A stretch of DNA of 39,361 nt from NCBI GenBank assembly GCA_026418415.1, contig JAOABK010000015.1, forward strand, positions 1-39,361. The letters run 5' to 3'. The translations under genes were made by a program, and so were the position numbers. Source of the DNA: Pseudomonadota bacterium (GTDB lineage: Bacteria > CALINM01). The notes beneath the pieces were generated by a model. It saw only the letters and a program-made list of their open reading frames with translations. It had not been told where the DNA came from and ran no database searches. Positions 1-8,656 of the stretch are shown piece by piece. Position 1 is the stretch's first letter, and every line of letters starts with the position of its first letter.

Positions 1-418
1 CATCTAAGTGACGTCCCACTTGACTACTAGCCCTTGCAAAGCCATATAAAAATTGATCAAGTGTAGTTACAACAATATCGGATATAAAAAAAGGTGAATT
101 TGGTAAATCACCATGCTGTACCTCAACTTTAATATATGGAGAAATATTGTAAACATACCTTTTTATTCTATTAGCGATGTTATTTACTAAAACTCTCATA
201 GGTAATACATAAATCAATCTTGGAGCAACAATGAAACTATTATCAATAAATTGTGACAAAAATGGCGCTAAAATAGCCTCGGTCTTTCCCGAACCAGTCG
301 GTGCTTTTAAAAGTAATGGGAATTTATTTTCTTTAAAACAACTCCAGATCTTTTTTTGATGGTCATACAATGATTGTATTTCTAAAATATTTCTATAAAA
401 TTCGACAATATCAATCAT
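1..418 (-). CDS. Cas3-like superfamily 2 helicase, N-terminal part (runs off window edge)
   Basis: The last 139 codons before the window edge read leftward from an ATG at 418. The protein has a Walker A motif, APTGSGKTEA, at residues 39-48. It is followed by an LPMRVLVNNIANRI stretch (about 72-85), QHGD at 101-104, and VVTTLDQFLYGFAR at 116-129. In Cas3 helicases the matching segments are the P-loop, the 'LPTRALANQ'-type motif Ia and the 'VxTxDQxL' segment before the DEAH box. This combination is more typical of CRISPR Cas3 than of general DEAD-box helicases. The helicase core begins within about 35 residues of the start, so there is no N-terminal HD nuclease domain. Such a domain would have to be C-terminal or a separate Cas3'' protein. 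The gene has its own promoter but no clear ribosome binding site. The rest of the operon and any array lie outside the window, so the subtype cannot be called. Confidence 0.75.
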   Translation of the reverse strand, partial: MIDIVEFYRNILEIQSLYDHQKKIWSCFKENKFPLLLKAPTGSGKTEAILAPFLSQFIDNSFIVAPRLIYVLPMRVLVNNIANRIKRYVYNISPYIKVEVQHGDLPNSPFFISDIVVTTLDQFLYGFARASSQVGRHLD

Positions 419-458
419 AAACTAATTTTTATTATTTGATTTGTTTTTTTACTGTAAA

Positions 459-486
459 AATATACCTTACTTTTGCTAATTGTCAA
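459..486 (-). promoter_or_regulatory. Sigma-70-type promoter for the Cas3-like gene
   Basis: On the minus strand, TTGACA (481-486) and TATATT (459-464) are separated by 16 bp. Predicted transcription starts near 452, giving a leader of roughly 33 nt before the ATG at 418. The same -35, spacer length and -10 occur upstream of the TPR gene at 6521. The rest of the gap 419-659 is AT-rich and shows only the inverted repeat at 588-604. Confidence 0.6.
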
Positions 487-587
487 CTATAACAGTCTAA
501 AATTTTTCACCTTTTAGAGATTCCAAATTGAGATTTGATTTACCATCTGTGTATTTGTATATTTTCTAAAAAATAATATATATAACA

Positions 588-604
588 TATGCTTATTAAG
601 CATA
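588..604. repeat. Short perfect inverted repeat in the gap between the HD gene and the Cas3-like gene
   Basis: TATGCTTATTAAGCATA is an 8-bp inverted repeat around one central base. The symmetry suits a dimeric DNA-binding protein better than an RNA hairpin, because no loop remains unless the inner pairs open. It lies downstream of the HD gene and upstream of the Cas3 promoter, so it could be an operator or a weak terminator. Short palindromes arise easily in AT-rich DNA. Confidence 0.3.
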
Positions 605-659
605 ACTATTTTTAAAAATTTATAAAGCCATAAAAAAAATTTTCGGGACTTTTATAATC

Positions 660-1202
660 CTAAAGTCCTAATTCTTTGGAGATTGATTGCATTGCTTCAA
701 GGGAAAGCTGTAAGAATTGCTCTAAGCTTAGACCAAGTTCCTCGCAGGCTTCCATCTGGGTTCTTGAAGCTCCCTTGGCAAAATGCTTTTCTTTGAATCT
801 GTTTAATAAGTTCTCCACTTTTACATCTGCCAACTTTTTACTTGGTAATACTAAAGTTGCTGCAACAATAAACCCAGATACCGGATCGGCACAATATATT
901 GCTTTTTCTAAGTTTGTCTTTCTCTCCACAAGACCAGTATGAGCCCTAATTGCTCTTATTATCTCATCATCTACTTTGCCTTTTAAAATCTCTTCTGTGA
1001 TAAGCCCGTGTTTATCAAAATCTTTAAGTGTCTCTTCATAATCAAGGTCATGAAGTAATCCAACTAATCCCCACTTTTCTTTATCTTCATTAAAATGTTC
1101 TGCTAATTTTCTCATTATCGCCTCTACTGCAAGCATGTGCTTAATTAGATTTACATTTTTTATTTTCTCAGTTAGTATTTTGTATGCTGAGTCTCTTGTC
1201 AT
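660..1202 (-). CDS. HD-domain phosphohydrolase (HDIG-like)
   Basis: This 180-residue cytoplasmic protein is a compact HD hydrolase. The metal-binding set is visible: H22 (KHMLAVE), the H51-D52 doublet in GLLHDLDYE, H88 in RAIRAHTG and D106 in YCADPVSG. The family hydrolyses phosphoesters of nucleotides or related substrates, and the substrate of this member cannot be read from sequence. The HDIG-type subfamily of about 180 residues is common in anaerobes. The start is supported by AAGGAG six bases upstream of the ATG. A 65-bp gap separates it from mqnC upstream, so co-transcription is possible but not shown. It has no signal peptide or membrane segment and no fused sensor domain. Confidence 0.85.
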   Translation of the reverse strand: MTRDSAYKILTEKIKNVNLIKHMLAVEAIMRKLAEHFNEDKEKWGLVGLLHDLDYEETLKDFDKHGLITEEILKGKVDDEIIRAIRAHTGLVERKTNLEKAIYCADPVSGFIVAATLVLPSKKLADVKVENLLNRFKEKHFAKGASRTQMEACEELGLSLEQFLQLSLEAMQSISKELGL

Positions 1203-1267
1203 GGCTTCTCCTTTTTTATTTTTACTTATAATTGCTTATCTTTTGCTATATTTTCCAGTTACCTTTT

Positions 1268-2287
1268 CTATTCTATTATCTCATACCTCGTATTTCTTAC
1301 CTTTGGTATGAAACCAGCTTCTTTTATTAATTCCACTATTTCATCTCTATCCATAAGAAACCTAAATCCCGTTGCTGATACAACATTTTCTTCAAGCATC
1401 GTACCTCCCATGTCATTGGCACCGAAAAATAGAGCTAATTGTGATACCTTAGGCCCCTGTGTAACCCAAGATGCTTGAATATTCTCAATATTGTGAAGAA
1501 AAATTCGTGATACCGCAAGGACTCTAAGATAGTAGTAAGATGAGGCTTTTTTACCACCTAACTCATTTTTGCCAGGTTGATAGGTCCATGGAATAAAGGC
1601 TCTGAAAAACCCTGTCTCTTCTTGTAACATTTTAATTCTTTCTAAATGTTTTATTATATCCTCTTGGGTTTCAACACTTCCAAACATCATTGTAGCGGTT
1701 CCTTTCATCCCCAGCTTGCTTGCTTCTCTCATTACCATTTCCCATTCTTTCCAAGATATTTTATTAGGACTTATTTCTTTTCTGATTTCATCTACAAGTA
1801 TCTCAGCACCACCACCTGGAATCGATTCGAGCCCTGCATCTTTAAGTATTTTCAATGTATCTAAAATACTTAAATTGGATTTTCTTGAAATATGAATAAT
1901 CTCTGCTGGTGAAAGGGAATGAATTATTATATTTGGAAAATGTTTTTTTATCTCTCCAAATAGCTTTACAAAATAATCTATGCCTATTTCTGGATGAAGC
2001 CCACCCTGAATTAAAAGCTGAGTACCACCAACCTCATTTAGTTCTCTAACTTTTTCAAGTATTTCCTTAATACTTAATAAATAGGCATCTTTGTCATCTT
2101 TTTTCCTATAGAAAGCACAAAACTTACACCCACTTTCGCAGATATTTGTGTAGTTAATGTTTCTATCAACTACATATGTAACTATAGGCTCTGGATGTAT
2201 CTTAAATCTTATCTCACTCGCCCTTTTTCCTAATTGAATAAAATCTTCGTTGTTTAAAAGATCTAAGGCTTCTTTTGATGTTATCAT
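1268..2287 (-). CDS. mqnC: Cyclic dehypoxanthinyl futalosine synthase (radical SAM), menaquinone biosynthesis
   Basis: This 339-residue radical SAM enzyme has the CxxxCxxC cluster site at C50, C54 and C57 in the context NICESGCKFCAFYR. It cyclises dehypoxanthine futalosine in the futalosine route to menaquinone. Family signatures run the full length: GGTQLLIQGGLHP, HSLSPAEI, IPGGGAEIL, TATMMFGSVET, AFIPWTYQPG, SWVTQGPK and FGANDMGGTMLEENVV. The last block separates MqnC from its relatives MqnE and CofH. The start overlaps the stop of the upstream lipoprotein gene by four bases (ATGA), with no strong ribosome binding site, which suggests translational coupling. No other menaquinone gene is in the window. 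The cell therefore probably uses menaquinone-based respiration. Confidence 0.93.
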   Translation of the reverse strand: MITSKEALDLLNNEDFIQLGKRASEIRFKIHPEPIVTYVVDRNINYTNICESGCKFCAFYRKKDDKDAYLLSIKEILEKVRELNEVGGTQLLIQGGLHPEIGIDYFVKLFGEIKKHFPNIIIHSLSPAEIIHISRKSNLSILDTLKILKDAGLESIPGGGAEILVDEIRKEISPNKISWKEWEMVMREASKLGMKGTATMMFGSVETQEDIIKHLERIKMLQEETGFFRAFIPWTYQPGKNELGGKKASSYYYLRVLAVSRIFLHNIENIQASWVTQGPKVSQLALFFGANDMGGTMLEENVVSATGFRFLMDRDEIVELIKEAGFIPKVRNTRYEIIE

Positions 2288-3234
2288 GTCTTTATTTTGA
2301 GGATGTTTTTTATTCTTTCAGCATTGCCTATTATAATTTTTTCTGTTTGCCTTAATCCACTTGTAACTATAAAATTATCTCCCTCTATAAATCCCTCTAT
2401 ATATCTTTTTTCAACAATATCCTGTGCTGACTCAACAAAGCAGTAATGTTCATTGCCCATCTGCAAAATAGCATCTTTAGGAATTTTAAATATATTTTGC
2501 ATAACATTTACTACCTGAATCTCTACATTTTGAAGTTGGTCATTTACATCAAAGCCTTTTAAAGACAAGGTTACCTTAACACTATTACCAACCTCTTCTG
2601 AGGATACTAATTGCATTGGTATTAATTTTTCTTTTAGAAGAGCATAAAAATAGGTCTCATCAGTGTAAGATTCTTTTGGTATTAGAAGATTAAAGATTAG
2701 TTCTCCCTTTTTCTGTATTATTGCAAGTGTATTTTGCATAGTTAGAGATTTTGCTTCTTTATCATCACCTATAAAAACAATGGTTCCTTCATCAGGTGAT
2801 ACTATTAAGGTTTCTTTGGATGGCTCAATATTTAGATCAATACCAATTGATAAAAGTTTTTCCCTAATTGTTGGGTCATTGGTTTTTAAATAATTTTTGT
2901 AAGAATCGACAAGTTCATCACTTTGTATTAAGAAAAGCTTGTCACCCTTTTTTACATATTTTCCCTTTGATACATAACTTTCAACTATTTTATAAGAGAA
3001 AGGGAAATTAATTGTGACAAATATATCTTTCATATTGGGAGATTGGATTAGCTTTGTTTTCTTTTCGTAATTTTCAAAGGTTGCAATGAGTCTTTGCATT
3101 TTTTTGATTTCTGGGAACTGGGATATGTTAAATATCTCGCTCTGCCTGTTTTCAGATACAACCACTTCCTGTTTCTTTTTGCAGGCTGGAAGGGATAATA
3201 ATACTATCATTATAAGAAGAATGATTTTTTTCAT
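2284..3234 (-). CDS. Periplasmic adaptor (membrane-fusion) lipoprotein, RND/HlyD-like
   Basis: This 316-residue protein begins with a lipoprotein signal, LSLPAC, with the lipidated cysteine at residue 18. A segment around residues 85-105 (VSKGKYVKKGDKLFLIQSDEL) is the biotinyl-lipoyl-like half-motif of membrane-fusion adaptors. A second half, SPDEGTIVFIGD, lies near 147-158. The C-terminal third (IPKDAILQMGN, GLRQTEKIIIGN) matches the membrane-proximal barrel of CusB/AcrA-type proteins. The hairpin between the lipoyl halves is short, as in CusB-like adaptors. No inner-membrane pump or outer-membrane channel gene is adjacent. Instead it overlaps mqnC by four bases. The partner pump, if any, is elsewhere. 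The ribosome binding site is weak. Confidence 0.75.
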   Translation of the reverse strand: MKKIILLIMIVLLSLPACKKKQEVVVSENRQSEIFNISQFPEIKKMQRLIATFENYEKKTKLIQSPNMKDIFVTINFPFSYKIVESYVSKGKYVKKGDKLFLIQSDELVDSYKNYLKTNDPTIREKLLSIGIDLNIEPSKETLIVSPDEGTIVFIGDDKEAKSLTMQNTLAIIQKKGELIFNLLIPKESYTDETYFYALLKEKLIPMQLVSSEEVGNSVKVTLSLKGFDVNDQLQNVEIQVVNVMQNIFKIPKDAILQMGNEHYCFVESAQDIVEKRYIEGFIEGDNFIVTSGLRQTEKIIIGNAERIKNILKIKT

Positions 3235-3278
3235 AACATCTAATTTAAGATTTAAAAATCATTTATGTCAATCCTTTT

Positions 3279-3557
3279 CTAATAAAATATTGAAGATGAT
3301 AAATTATCGAAAGTTTTTTTTCCAATAATTTTTATTAATTCTTCCTTTTGTATTCTTCCTTTACTCCTCTGTTCAATTATCCTCTCTGCCCTCTTTTCAC
3401 CTATGCCTTTTAATTTAACTAACTCTTCTTTTGAAGCTGTTGAAAGGTTAATTTTTTCTCTAACAAATTGGATATCTCTTTTTTCTGATTGATTGAAACT
3501 CTTATAAAACACAAGAATTGAAAGGAGTAGTATAAATAAAAAAATCTGTCCCCTCAA
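3279..3557 (-). CDS. ComEA-like helix-hairpin-helix protein with N-terminal membrane anchor
   Basis: This 92-residue protein has one N-terminal hydrophobic segment (about 4-19). A ComEA-type helix-hairpin-helix core follows from about residue 36, in which INLSTASKEELVKL and GIGEKRAERIIEQR are the two diagnostic parts. Such domains bind double-stranded DNA without sequence specificity, and ComEA proteins take up DNA in the periplasm during natural transformation. Short anchored versions are common in Gram-negative bacteria, often with no other competence gene nearby. The start is a TTG directly after the TAA stop of cimA, with AGAGG about ten bases upstream inside the cimA end. A 44-bp gap follows before the adaptor gene. 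A role in transformation is an inference from the family. Confidence 0.8.
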   Translation of the reverse strand: MRGQIFLFILLLSILVFYKSFNQSEKRDIQFVREKINLSTASKEELVKLKGIGEKRAERIIEQRSKGRIQKEELIKIIGKKTFDNLSSSIFY

Positions 3558-5144
3558 TTAGGTCTTTCGCCTCTTTTTATGTTCCTTATAAAGTTTGTAT
3601 TCTATACTATCCACGAGTGCTTGATAACTTGCTTCTATTATGTTTTGAGAAACACCGACGGTTCCCCATTTTTCTTCTTTATCGCCAGATTCTATAAGAA
3701 CTCTAACACCTGCACCTGTACCTTTATCGGAACTCAGAACCCTAACTTTATAATCATAGAGTTTGACCTCTTTCAGTTCAGGGTAAAACCTTTCTAAAGC
3801 CTTTCTTAAGGCATTATCAAGAGCATTGACTGGACCATTACCGACTGCTGCTGTATGTTCAATACTACCACCTACCTTAATCATTACTGTTGCTTCCGCA
3901 ATTGGTAATTCCCCTTCTTTTCTTTTCTCATCGATAACTCTAAAGCCCATTAAATCAAAATATTTTCTTCTTTGACCAAGTATCTCTGCCATTAGTAGCT
4001 CAAATGATGCTTCTGCTCCTTCAAACTGATAGCCCTGCATTTCTAATTCTTTTATCCTATTTAGTATCTCGACTGCTACTGGATCTTTTGTGTCTATATC
4101 AATATTAAATTCTTTAGCTTTGAAATATATACTGCTCTTTCCTGAGAGATCAGATACAAGTATTCTTCTATGATTACCTACTAACTCAGGCTGTATATGT
4201 TCATAGGTGCCAGGATTTCTATTTATGGCACTAACATGAATCCCGCCTTTATGTGCAAAAGCACTATCACCAACAAAGGGTTGATTTTTTGCAGGGGTGA
4301 GATTTGCAAGTTCATAAATAAATCGAGAAACACTTCTTAATTTTTTTAAGTTTTCATCGCTTAGAACCTTTTTGCCCATTTTTAACTGGAGATTAGGTAT
4401 TATGGAACATAAATTTGCATTACCACATCTTTCACCGAATCCATTAAATGTTCCCTGTACCTGCACAGCTCCATTTTCAACTGCAATTAATGAATTTGCT
4501 ACTGCAAGCTCACTATCATTATGGGCATGAATTCCAAAGGGTATTGAAAACTTCTTCTTAAATTCTTTAATAATCTTTGCTATTACTGTAGGGATATTGC
4601 CACCATTGGTATCACACAAGCAAACAAGTTCTGCACCACCATTTATTGAAGCTTCTATTGTTTTTAGAGCATATTCGGGATTTGCCTTATAACCATCAAA
4701 GAAATGCTCCGCATCGTATATTACCTTTCTGCCAGATTTGACAAGATACTCTATAGTTTTTTCAATTATCCTTAGGTTCTCATCAAGGGTAGTTCTTAAT
4801 GCCTCTTTTACATGGAAATCCCAAGTCTTTCCAACTATTGTAACCCATTCGGTATTTGCTTTAATAAGAAATTTTACATTTTCATCTTTTGATGGTTCAG
4901 AGCCAGGTCTCATCGTGCTTCCAAAGGCAGATATTTTAGCCTTTTTTAAACGATAATGGGTTATCTCTTTGAAAAAATGCATATCCTTTGGATTTGAACC
5001 AGGCCAACCCCCTTCAATGAAGTCAACCCCTAATTCATCTAATTTCACTGCTATTCTTAACTTGTCTTCCAGAGTGAAAGATATATCTTCACCCTGAGAA
5101 CCATCTCGTAAAGTTGTATCATAAATAATTATTTTGTCTGCCAT
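3558..5144 (-). CDS. cimA: (R)-citramalate synthase
   Basis: The enzyme condenses pyruvate and acetyl-CoA to citramalate, the threonine-independent entry to isoleucine. The N-terminal motif [15 protein letters not shown] is that of the long citramalate synthase family (TIGR00977 type) rather than 2-isopropylmalate synthase. The TIM barrel carries the HAHND metal site ([15 protein letters not shown]), with [10 protein letters not shown] after it. A LeuA-type regulatory dimer domain occupies roughly the last 150 residues ([16 protein letters not shown]) and should bind isoleucine for feedback. The reading frame is open from a GTG at 5153 that overlaps the lysC stop (GTGA). I prefer the ATG at 5144 because the AGAGAAG ribosome binding site abuts the GTG but is suitably spaced from this ATG. 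Length is about 528 residues, usual for the family. Confidence 0.92.
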   Translation of the reverse strand: MADKIIIYDTTLRDGSQGEDISFTLEDKLRIAVKLDELGVDFIEGGWPGSNPKDMHFFKEITHYRLKKAKISAFGSTMRPGSEPSKDENVKFLIKANTEWVTIVGKTWDFHVKEALRTTLDENLRIIEKTIEYLVKSGRKVIYDAEHFFDGYKANPEYALKTIEASINGGAELVCLCDTNGGNIPTVIAKIIKEFKKKFSIPFGIHAHNDSELAVANSLIAVENGAVQVQGTFNGFGERCGNANLCSIIPNLQLKMGKKVLSDENLKKLRSVSRFIYELANLTPAKNQPFVGDSAFAHKGGIHVSAINRNPGTYEHIQPELVGNHRRILVSDLSGKSSIYFKAKEFNIDIDTKDPVAVEILNRIKELEMQGYQFEGAEASFELLMAEILGQRRKYFDLMGFRVIDEKRKEGELPIAEATVMIKVGGSIEHTAAVGNGPVNALDNALRKALERFYPELKEVKLYDYKVRVLSSDKGTGAGVRVLIESGDKEEKWGTVGVSQNIIEASYQALVDSIEYKLYKEHKKRRKT

Positions 5145-5149
5145 AATAC

Positions 5150-6385
5150 TCACTTCTCTAAATTACTGTTTTCTTTGTCTAATTCAAAAGCATCATGAAG
5201 AATCCTGACCGCAAGTTCAGTATATTTCTCATCTATTGCACAGGATATTTTTATCTCCGATGTGCTTATCATAAGTATATTTATTCCAGCGTTTCCTAAA
5301 ACCTCAAACATCTTTGCAGCAACGCCAGAATGAGATCTCATCCCCAAGCCCACAATAGAGACCTTTGCTATGCCCTCGTCATAAATTACATCTTTTGCCC
5401 CAATCTCATCTGCAACTGCTTTAACCAAGTTAAGCGTCTTTTTTAAATCACTTTTCGGAACTGTAAATGTTAAATCTGTTGTGCCATCAATACTCGAATT
5501 CTGTATTATCATATCTACTACTATATTTCCAGCAGATATAGCCCCAAATAGCTTCGCAGCAACACCAGGTCTATCGGGAACTCGAACAAGGGTAATTCTT
5601 GCTTCATCTTTATTGCATGATACTCCTGAAACTACTACTTTTTCCATATCTGAATCCTCCTCACAAACTATGGTCCCTGGTTCATCTGAAAAAGATGAAC
5701 GGACATGGACTGGAACTTTATATTTCTTCGCCAATTCTACTGACCTTATCTGTAATACCTTTGAACCTAAACTTGCAAGCTCTAACATCTCATCATAGGA
5801 AATCTTTTTTAATTTCCTTGCTCTATTGTAAATTCTTGGATCTGTTGTATATACTCCATCCACATCAGTATATATATCGCAAACGTCTGCCTTAAATGCA
5901 GCTGCAAGGGCAACTCCTGTTGTATCTGATCCACCTCTTCCTAAAGTTGTAATATTACCATCTTTATCAACTCCCTGAAATCCTGCAACTACAACAATAT
6001 ATCCATTATCAAGGTCCCTTTTAATCTTTTCAGTTTCAATATCCAAAATTCTTGCCTTTGTAAAAGCACTATCCGTTAATATTTTAATCTGGTGTCCAAG
6101 ATATGATTTTGCTTTGTAACCCATTTTTATAAGTGTAATTGCCAACAATGCAACGCTAACCTGCTCACCGGTTGAAACAAGTACATCAAGTTCTCTCTCA
6201 TCTGGAAGATCAGTTATTTCTTTAGCAAGAGCAATCAGTCTATTCGTCTCCCCTGCCATCGCTGAAACTGTAACTATAACCTGATTGCCCTTTTCATATT
6301 CTCTTATTACCTTTTTTGCAACGTTTTCAATTCTTTCTATATTTGCCACAGAGGTTCCACCAAACTTTTGAACGACCAATGCCAT
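5150..6385 (-). CDS. lysC: Aspartokinase with tandem ACT domains
   Basis: This enzyme phosphorylates aspartate, the first step towards lysine, threonine and methionine. KFGGTS stands at residues 7-12. The kinase domain contains VSTGEQVS and [15 protein letters not shown], with the transition-state region [13 protein letters not shown] further on. Two ACT domains follow from about residue 262 ([17 protein letters not shown], then [19 protein letters not shown]) and bind the amino-acid effector. At 411 residues it is the standard monofunctional form. A GGAGGG site lies five bases before the ATG. It is the first gene of a leftward unit with cimA, which fits joint control of aspartate-family and isoleucine synthesis. 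An inverted repeat sits between its start and the opposing TPR promoter. No lysine riboswitch is visible in the 135-bp intergenic space. Confidence 0.95.
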   Translation of the reverse strand: MALVVQKFGGTSVANIERIENVAKKVIREYEKGNQVIVTVSAMAGETNRLIALAKEITDLPDERELDVLVSTGEQVSVALLAITLIKMGYKAKSYLGHQIKILTDSAFTKARILDIETEKIKRDLDNGYIVVVAGFQGVDKDGNITTLGRGGSDTTGVALAAAFKADVCDIYTDVDGVYTTDPRIYNRARKLKKISYDEMLELASLGSKVLQIRSVELAKKYKVPVHVRSSFSDEPGTIVCEEDSDMEKVVVSGVSCNKDEARITLVRVPDRPGVAAKLFGAISAGNIVVDMIIQNSSIDGTTDLTFTVPKSDLKKTLNLVKAVADEIGAKDVIYDEGIAKVSIVGLGMRSHSGVAAKMFEVLGNAGINILMISTSEIKISCAIDEKYTELAVRILHDAFELDKENSNLEK

Positions 6386-6399
6386 TTTTCCCTCCAGAA

Positions 6400-6418
6400 T
6401 TTAAAATACAATTTTAAA
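6400..6418. repeat. AT-only inverted repeat just upstream of lysC
   Basis: TTTAAAAT and ATTTTAAA face each other across the three bases ACA. The repeat sits within 35 bp of the lysC start, where the lysC promoter should lie, and about 45 bp from the divergent TPR promoter. An operator is possible. Chance in AT-rich DNA is also possible. I see no convincing sigma-70 consensus for lysC itself. Confidence 0.3.
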
Positions 6419-6464
6419 CTTTTTTATTGTTAATTAAAAGTTAAATAAAAGGCAAGAAAAAAGT

Positions 6465-6492
6465 TTGACATATAACGTTTTTATGTTATATT
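6465..6492 (+). promoter_or_regulatory. Sigma-70-type promoter for the TPR gene pair
   Basis: TTGACA at 6465-6470 and TATATT at 6487-6492 are spaced 16 bp apart. Transcription should start near 6499. A strong AGGGAGG ribosome binding site (6507-6513) precedes the ATG at 6521. This is one of the clearest promoters in the window. Confidence 0.7.
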
Positions 6493-6520
6493 TTACATTA
6501 ATTTTTAGGGAGGTTAAAAA

Positions 6521-7414
6521 ATGAAAAAGTTTTTTTTCATAATATGCTCATTAATGCTTGTCATACCTAAATTATCTTTAGCTGATGCAACACCAACTCC
6601 AGAAGCACTAAAGGCAGTTAAAGAATATAAAGAAACTATAAAAAAACCAGTGAGAGAAAAACCTGAACAACCAAAAGAGAAAGAACATTCAGAACGATCA
6701 ACCAAAGTAACTACAAAGACATATCAAACTAAAGAAACAGTAAAGGAAATCAAAGTTAGGAATGTCCCTCAAAGGAGTGAGGTTGATAGTCTTATGGATA
6801 TGGGCAGGTATTCAGAAGCAATTAAGACTTTAATACCCCTTGTAAAAAGAGATCCCAATAATTATGAACTTAGATATAAATTGGCTATAGCTTATTTAGA
6901 ATATGGACTGAACAATAAAGCCGTTGAAGAACTGAATCAGACAATAAAATTAAAACCAGACTTTGCACCCGCTCATATAAAATTAGCATATATTATGAGA
7001 AAAAAGGGTAATATAGATTTAGCTCTAAGGGAACTTGCTCAAGCAAGTGAGCTATCTCCAAATAATGTGGAATTAAAATATCAATTAGGGAGAATATATA
7101 TTGAAAAGGGATATAAGGATAAGGCTGTAGAAGAATTTAAAAAAGTTATAGAGATTGATCCTTCTTACTACCCAGCTTATATTGCTATATCCGATATACT
7201 TGTAGAAATGAGGGATTATGAAAATGCAATGGAAGAACTAAAGATGGCAAGCATTTTTTCACCTAAAAATCCAGAAATACACTTTAGATTGGGAAGAATT
7301 TACATGCTACAGGGAAACAAAAATAGTGCAATTGAAGAATATAGGCTTCTTAAAGACATAAATCCAGAGATGGCAAAAAATCTCTTTGCATTAATCTTCC
7401 CAGAGGGTAAATGA
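6521..7414 (+). CDS. Secreted tetratricopeptide-repeat protein
   Basis: This 297-residue protein has a cleavable signal peptide (MKKFFFIICSLMLVIPKLSLA, 21 residues). A lysine-, glutamate- and threonine-rich linker follows to about residue 85. At least five TPR units come next, from about 86 to 285, marked by ALREL, AVEEF, DPSYYPAY and FRLGRIYMLQG type patterns. TPR arrays are protein-binding scaffolds, and in the envelope they often assemble secretion, pilus or outer-membrane complexes. The partner here is unknown. It is translationally coupled to the next TPR gene by a four-base overlap. The pair has its own promoter and interrupts a region where both flanking gene blocks read leftward. Confidence 0.85.
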   Translation: MKKFFFIICSLMLVIPKLSLADATPTPEALKAVKEYKETIKKPVREKPEQPKEKEHSERSTKVTTKTYQTKETVKEIKVRNVPQRSEVDSLMDMGRYSEAIKTLIPLVKRDPNNYELRYKLAIAYLEYGLNNKAVEELNQTIKLKPDFAPAHIKLAYIMRKKGNIDLALRELAQASELSPNNVELKYQLGRIYIEKGYKDKAVEEFKKVIEIDPSYYPAYIAISDILVEMRDYENAMEELKMASIFSPKNPEIHFRLGRIYMLQGNKNSAIEEYRLLKDINPEMAKNLFALIFPEGK

Positions 7415-8625
7415 AAAAACTACTTATTATTTCATTCTTAATACTTACACTTACAGGTATTTGCTTTGCTAACGACCCTCTTTCTGAGGGTTTTTTATTA
7501 GTTGAAAGGGGCGAGTATGCAAAGGCTTTCAGTATTTTTTCAAGCATAAAAAGTGAAAGTCCACAAGTCTTAACAGGAAAGGGAATTGCAAAATATTTTA
7601 TAAAGGACTACCCAAGAAGTATTTATTATTTGGAAAAATCATTAAGATATGATTCGGAAAAGAAAAATTGGATCCCAAATTTTTTTGCTGGTCTTTCCTG
7701 GTATGAATTAGGAGATTACAACAAAGCTTTATTCTATTTTAATGTTTCCTATACCTTGAACCCCTCTTCGGAAACTTCCTTATGGATAGGAAAAACCTTA
7801 TATAATCAAGGCAATTATATAGAGGCTGAAAAGTTTTTGCTTGAGACGCTTAATAAAAACAAACAAAATGAAGAAGTTTACGAGAAACTACTATTCATAT
7901 ATTTCAAGTTTGATGAAATTAAAAAATTAGAAGACCTTATTCAAATGGGAAGAAGGGAAGCAGGAGATTTGTCAATCTTCTCATTATATGAAGCAAAGAT
8001 TTTTGTAAAAAAAGGTGAGATTGAAAGGGCAAAAGAGGTTTTTAAAAAGCTTCCAAAGGACAAATACCAAAAGGAGATTGATGAACTTATTTCTACTGCC
8101 CCAATACTTGAAAAAAAGGATAATAAACTCTCAAAGATGCTTAAAAAAGCATTTCAACTAAAATGGGAAAGCAAAACAACACAAAATTTAGGGATAATTA
8201 TTGCTCTATTAACTCTATTAGGAATAGGACTATTTTATAGAAACAGAAAGAAGGATATCCAACAAAAGATTGAATTCGCAAATGAGTTGCTCAAAGCAAA
8301 TGATCTTAAAGGCTGTGAAGAGATCCTTGAATCAATACGGGCTCCATATCCTGAAAAATATAAAATTACTAAACTAAAATTACTTACTCTAAAAGGGGAA
8401 TACTTTTCAGCCCTTGATTTGTGTGATGAACTAAATGACCAGAACATAAAAGAAACATTAAAAGCTTACATTTACTTGCTTGGTAATGATATTATTAACT
8501 TTGACAAACATATAGACTATATCGAGCTTATTTTAGATAAACAAAGAGTGGAAGAGATTTCAAACTTAAAATATCTTGATGTTGAGACGTTAAAAAAGAG
8601 TTTTATAAACCTATTTACTGAGTAG
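7411..8625 (+). CDS. Membrane-anchored TPR protein with periplasmic and cytoplasmic parts
   Basis: This 404-residue protein begins with a signal peptide (cleavage likely near FA|ND, residue 20). A periplasmic TPR region (about 25-230) includes AGLSWYELGDYNKALFYF and GKTLYNQGNYIEAEKF. A membrane helix lies at about 259-276 and is followed by YRNRKK, a positive-inside signal. The last 125 residues should therefore be cytoplasmic and also look helical and repeat-like (ELLKANDLKGCEEIL). The layout suggests a link between the periplasm and the cytoplasm. The ATGA overlap with the preceding TPR gene implies co-translation and probably one complex. The specific function is not recognised. Confidence 0.82.
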   Translation: MKKLLIISFLILTLTGICFANDPLSEGFLLVERGEYAKAFSIFSSIKSESPQVLTGKGIAKYFIKDYPRSIYYLEKSLRYDSEKKNWIPNFFAGLSWYELGDYNKALFYFNVSYTLNPSSETSLWIGKTLYNQGNYIEAEKFLLETLNKNKQNEEVYEKLLFIYFKFDEIKKLEDLIQMGRREAGDLSIFSLYEAKIFVKKGEIERAKEVFKKLPKDKYQKEIDELISTAPILEKKDNKLSKMLKKAFQLKWESKTTQNLGIIIALLTLLGIGLFYRNRKKDIQQKIEFANELLKANDLKGCEEILESIRAPYPEKYKITKLKLLTLKGEYFSALDLCDELNDQNIKETLKAYIYLLGNDIINFDKHIDYIELILDKQRVEEISNLKYLDVETLKKSFINLFTE

Positions 8626-8630
8626 TCATT

Positions 8631-8652
8631 GTTCAAAAATCTTTTTTTGAAC
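8631..8652. terminator. Hairpin between convergent genes
   Basis: GTTCAAAAA (8631-8639) and TTTTTGAAC (8644-8652) form a 9-bp stem with a 4-base loop. It lies exactly between the convergent ends of the TPR gene and tsaE. The stem is AT-rich, so termination may be weak, but the position and the internal A and T runs suit a bidirectional terminator. Confidence 0.5.
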
Positions 8653-8656
8653 TTAC

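Noticed and set aside
419-659. Possible CRISPR array or leader beside the Cas3-like gene
   Set aside because: No direct repeats of 23-37 bp with regular spacing are present here or elsewhere in the window.
5481-5895. Two overlapping plus-strand open frames opposite lysC
   Set aside because: Both lie within the well-supported aspartokinase gene and have the composition of antisense shadows.
6386-6520. Possible lysine riboswitch before lysC
   Set aside because: The space is only 135 bp, shared with a divergent promoter, very AT-rich, and lacks the paired helices expected of an L-box.
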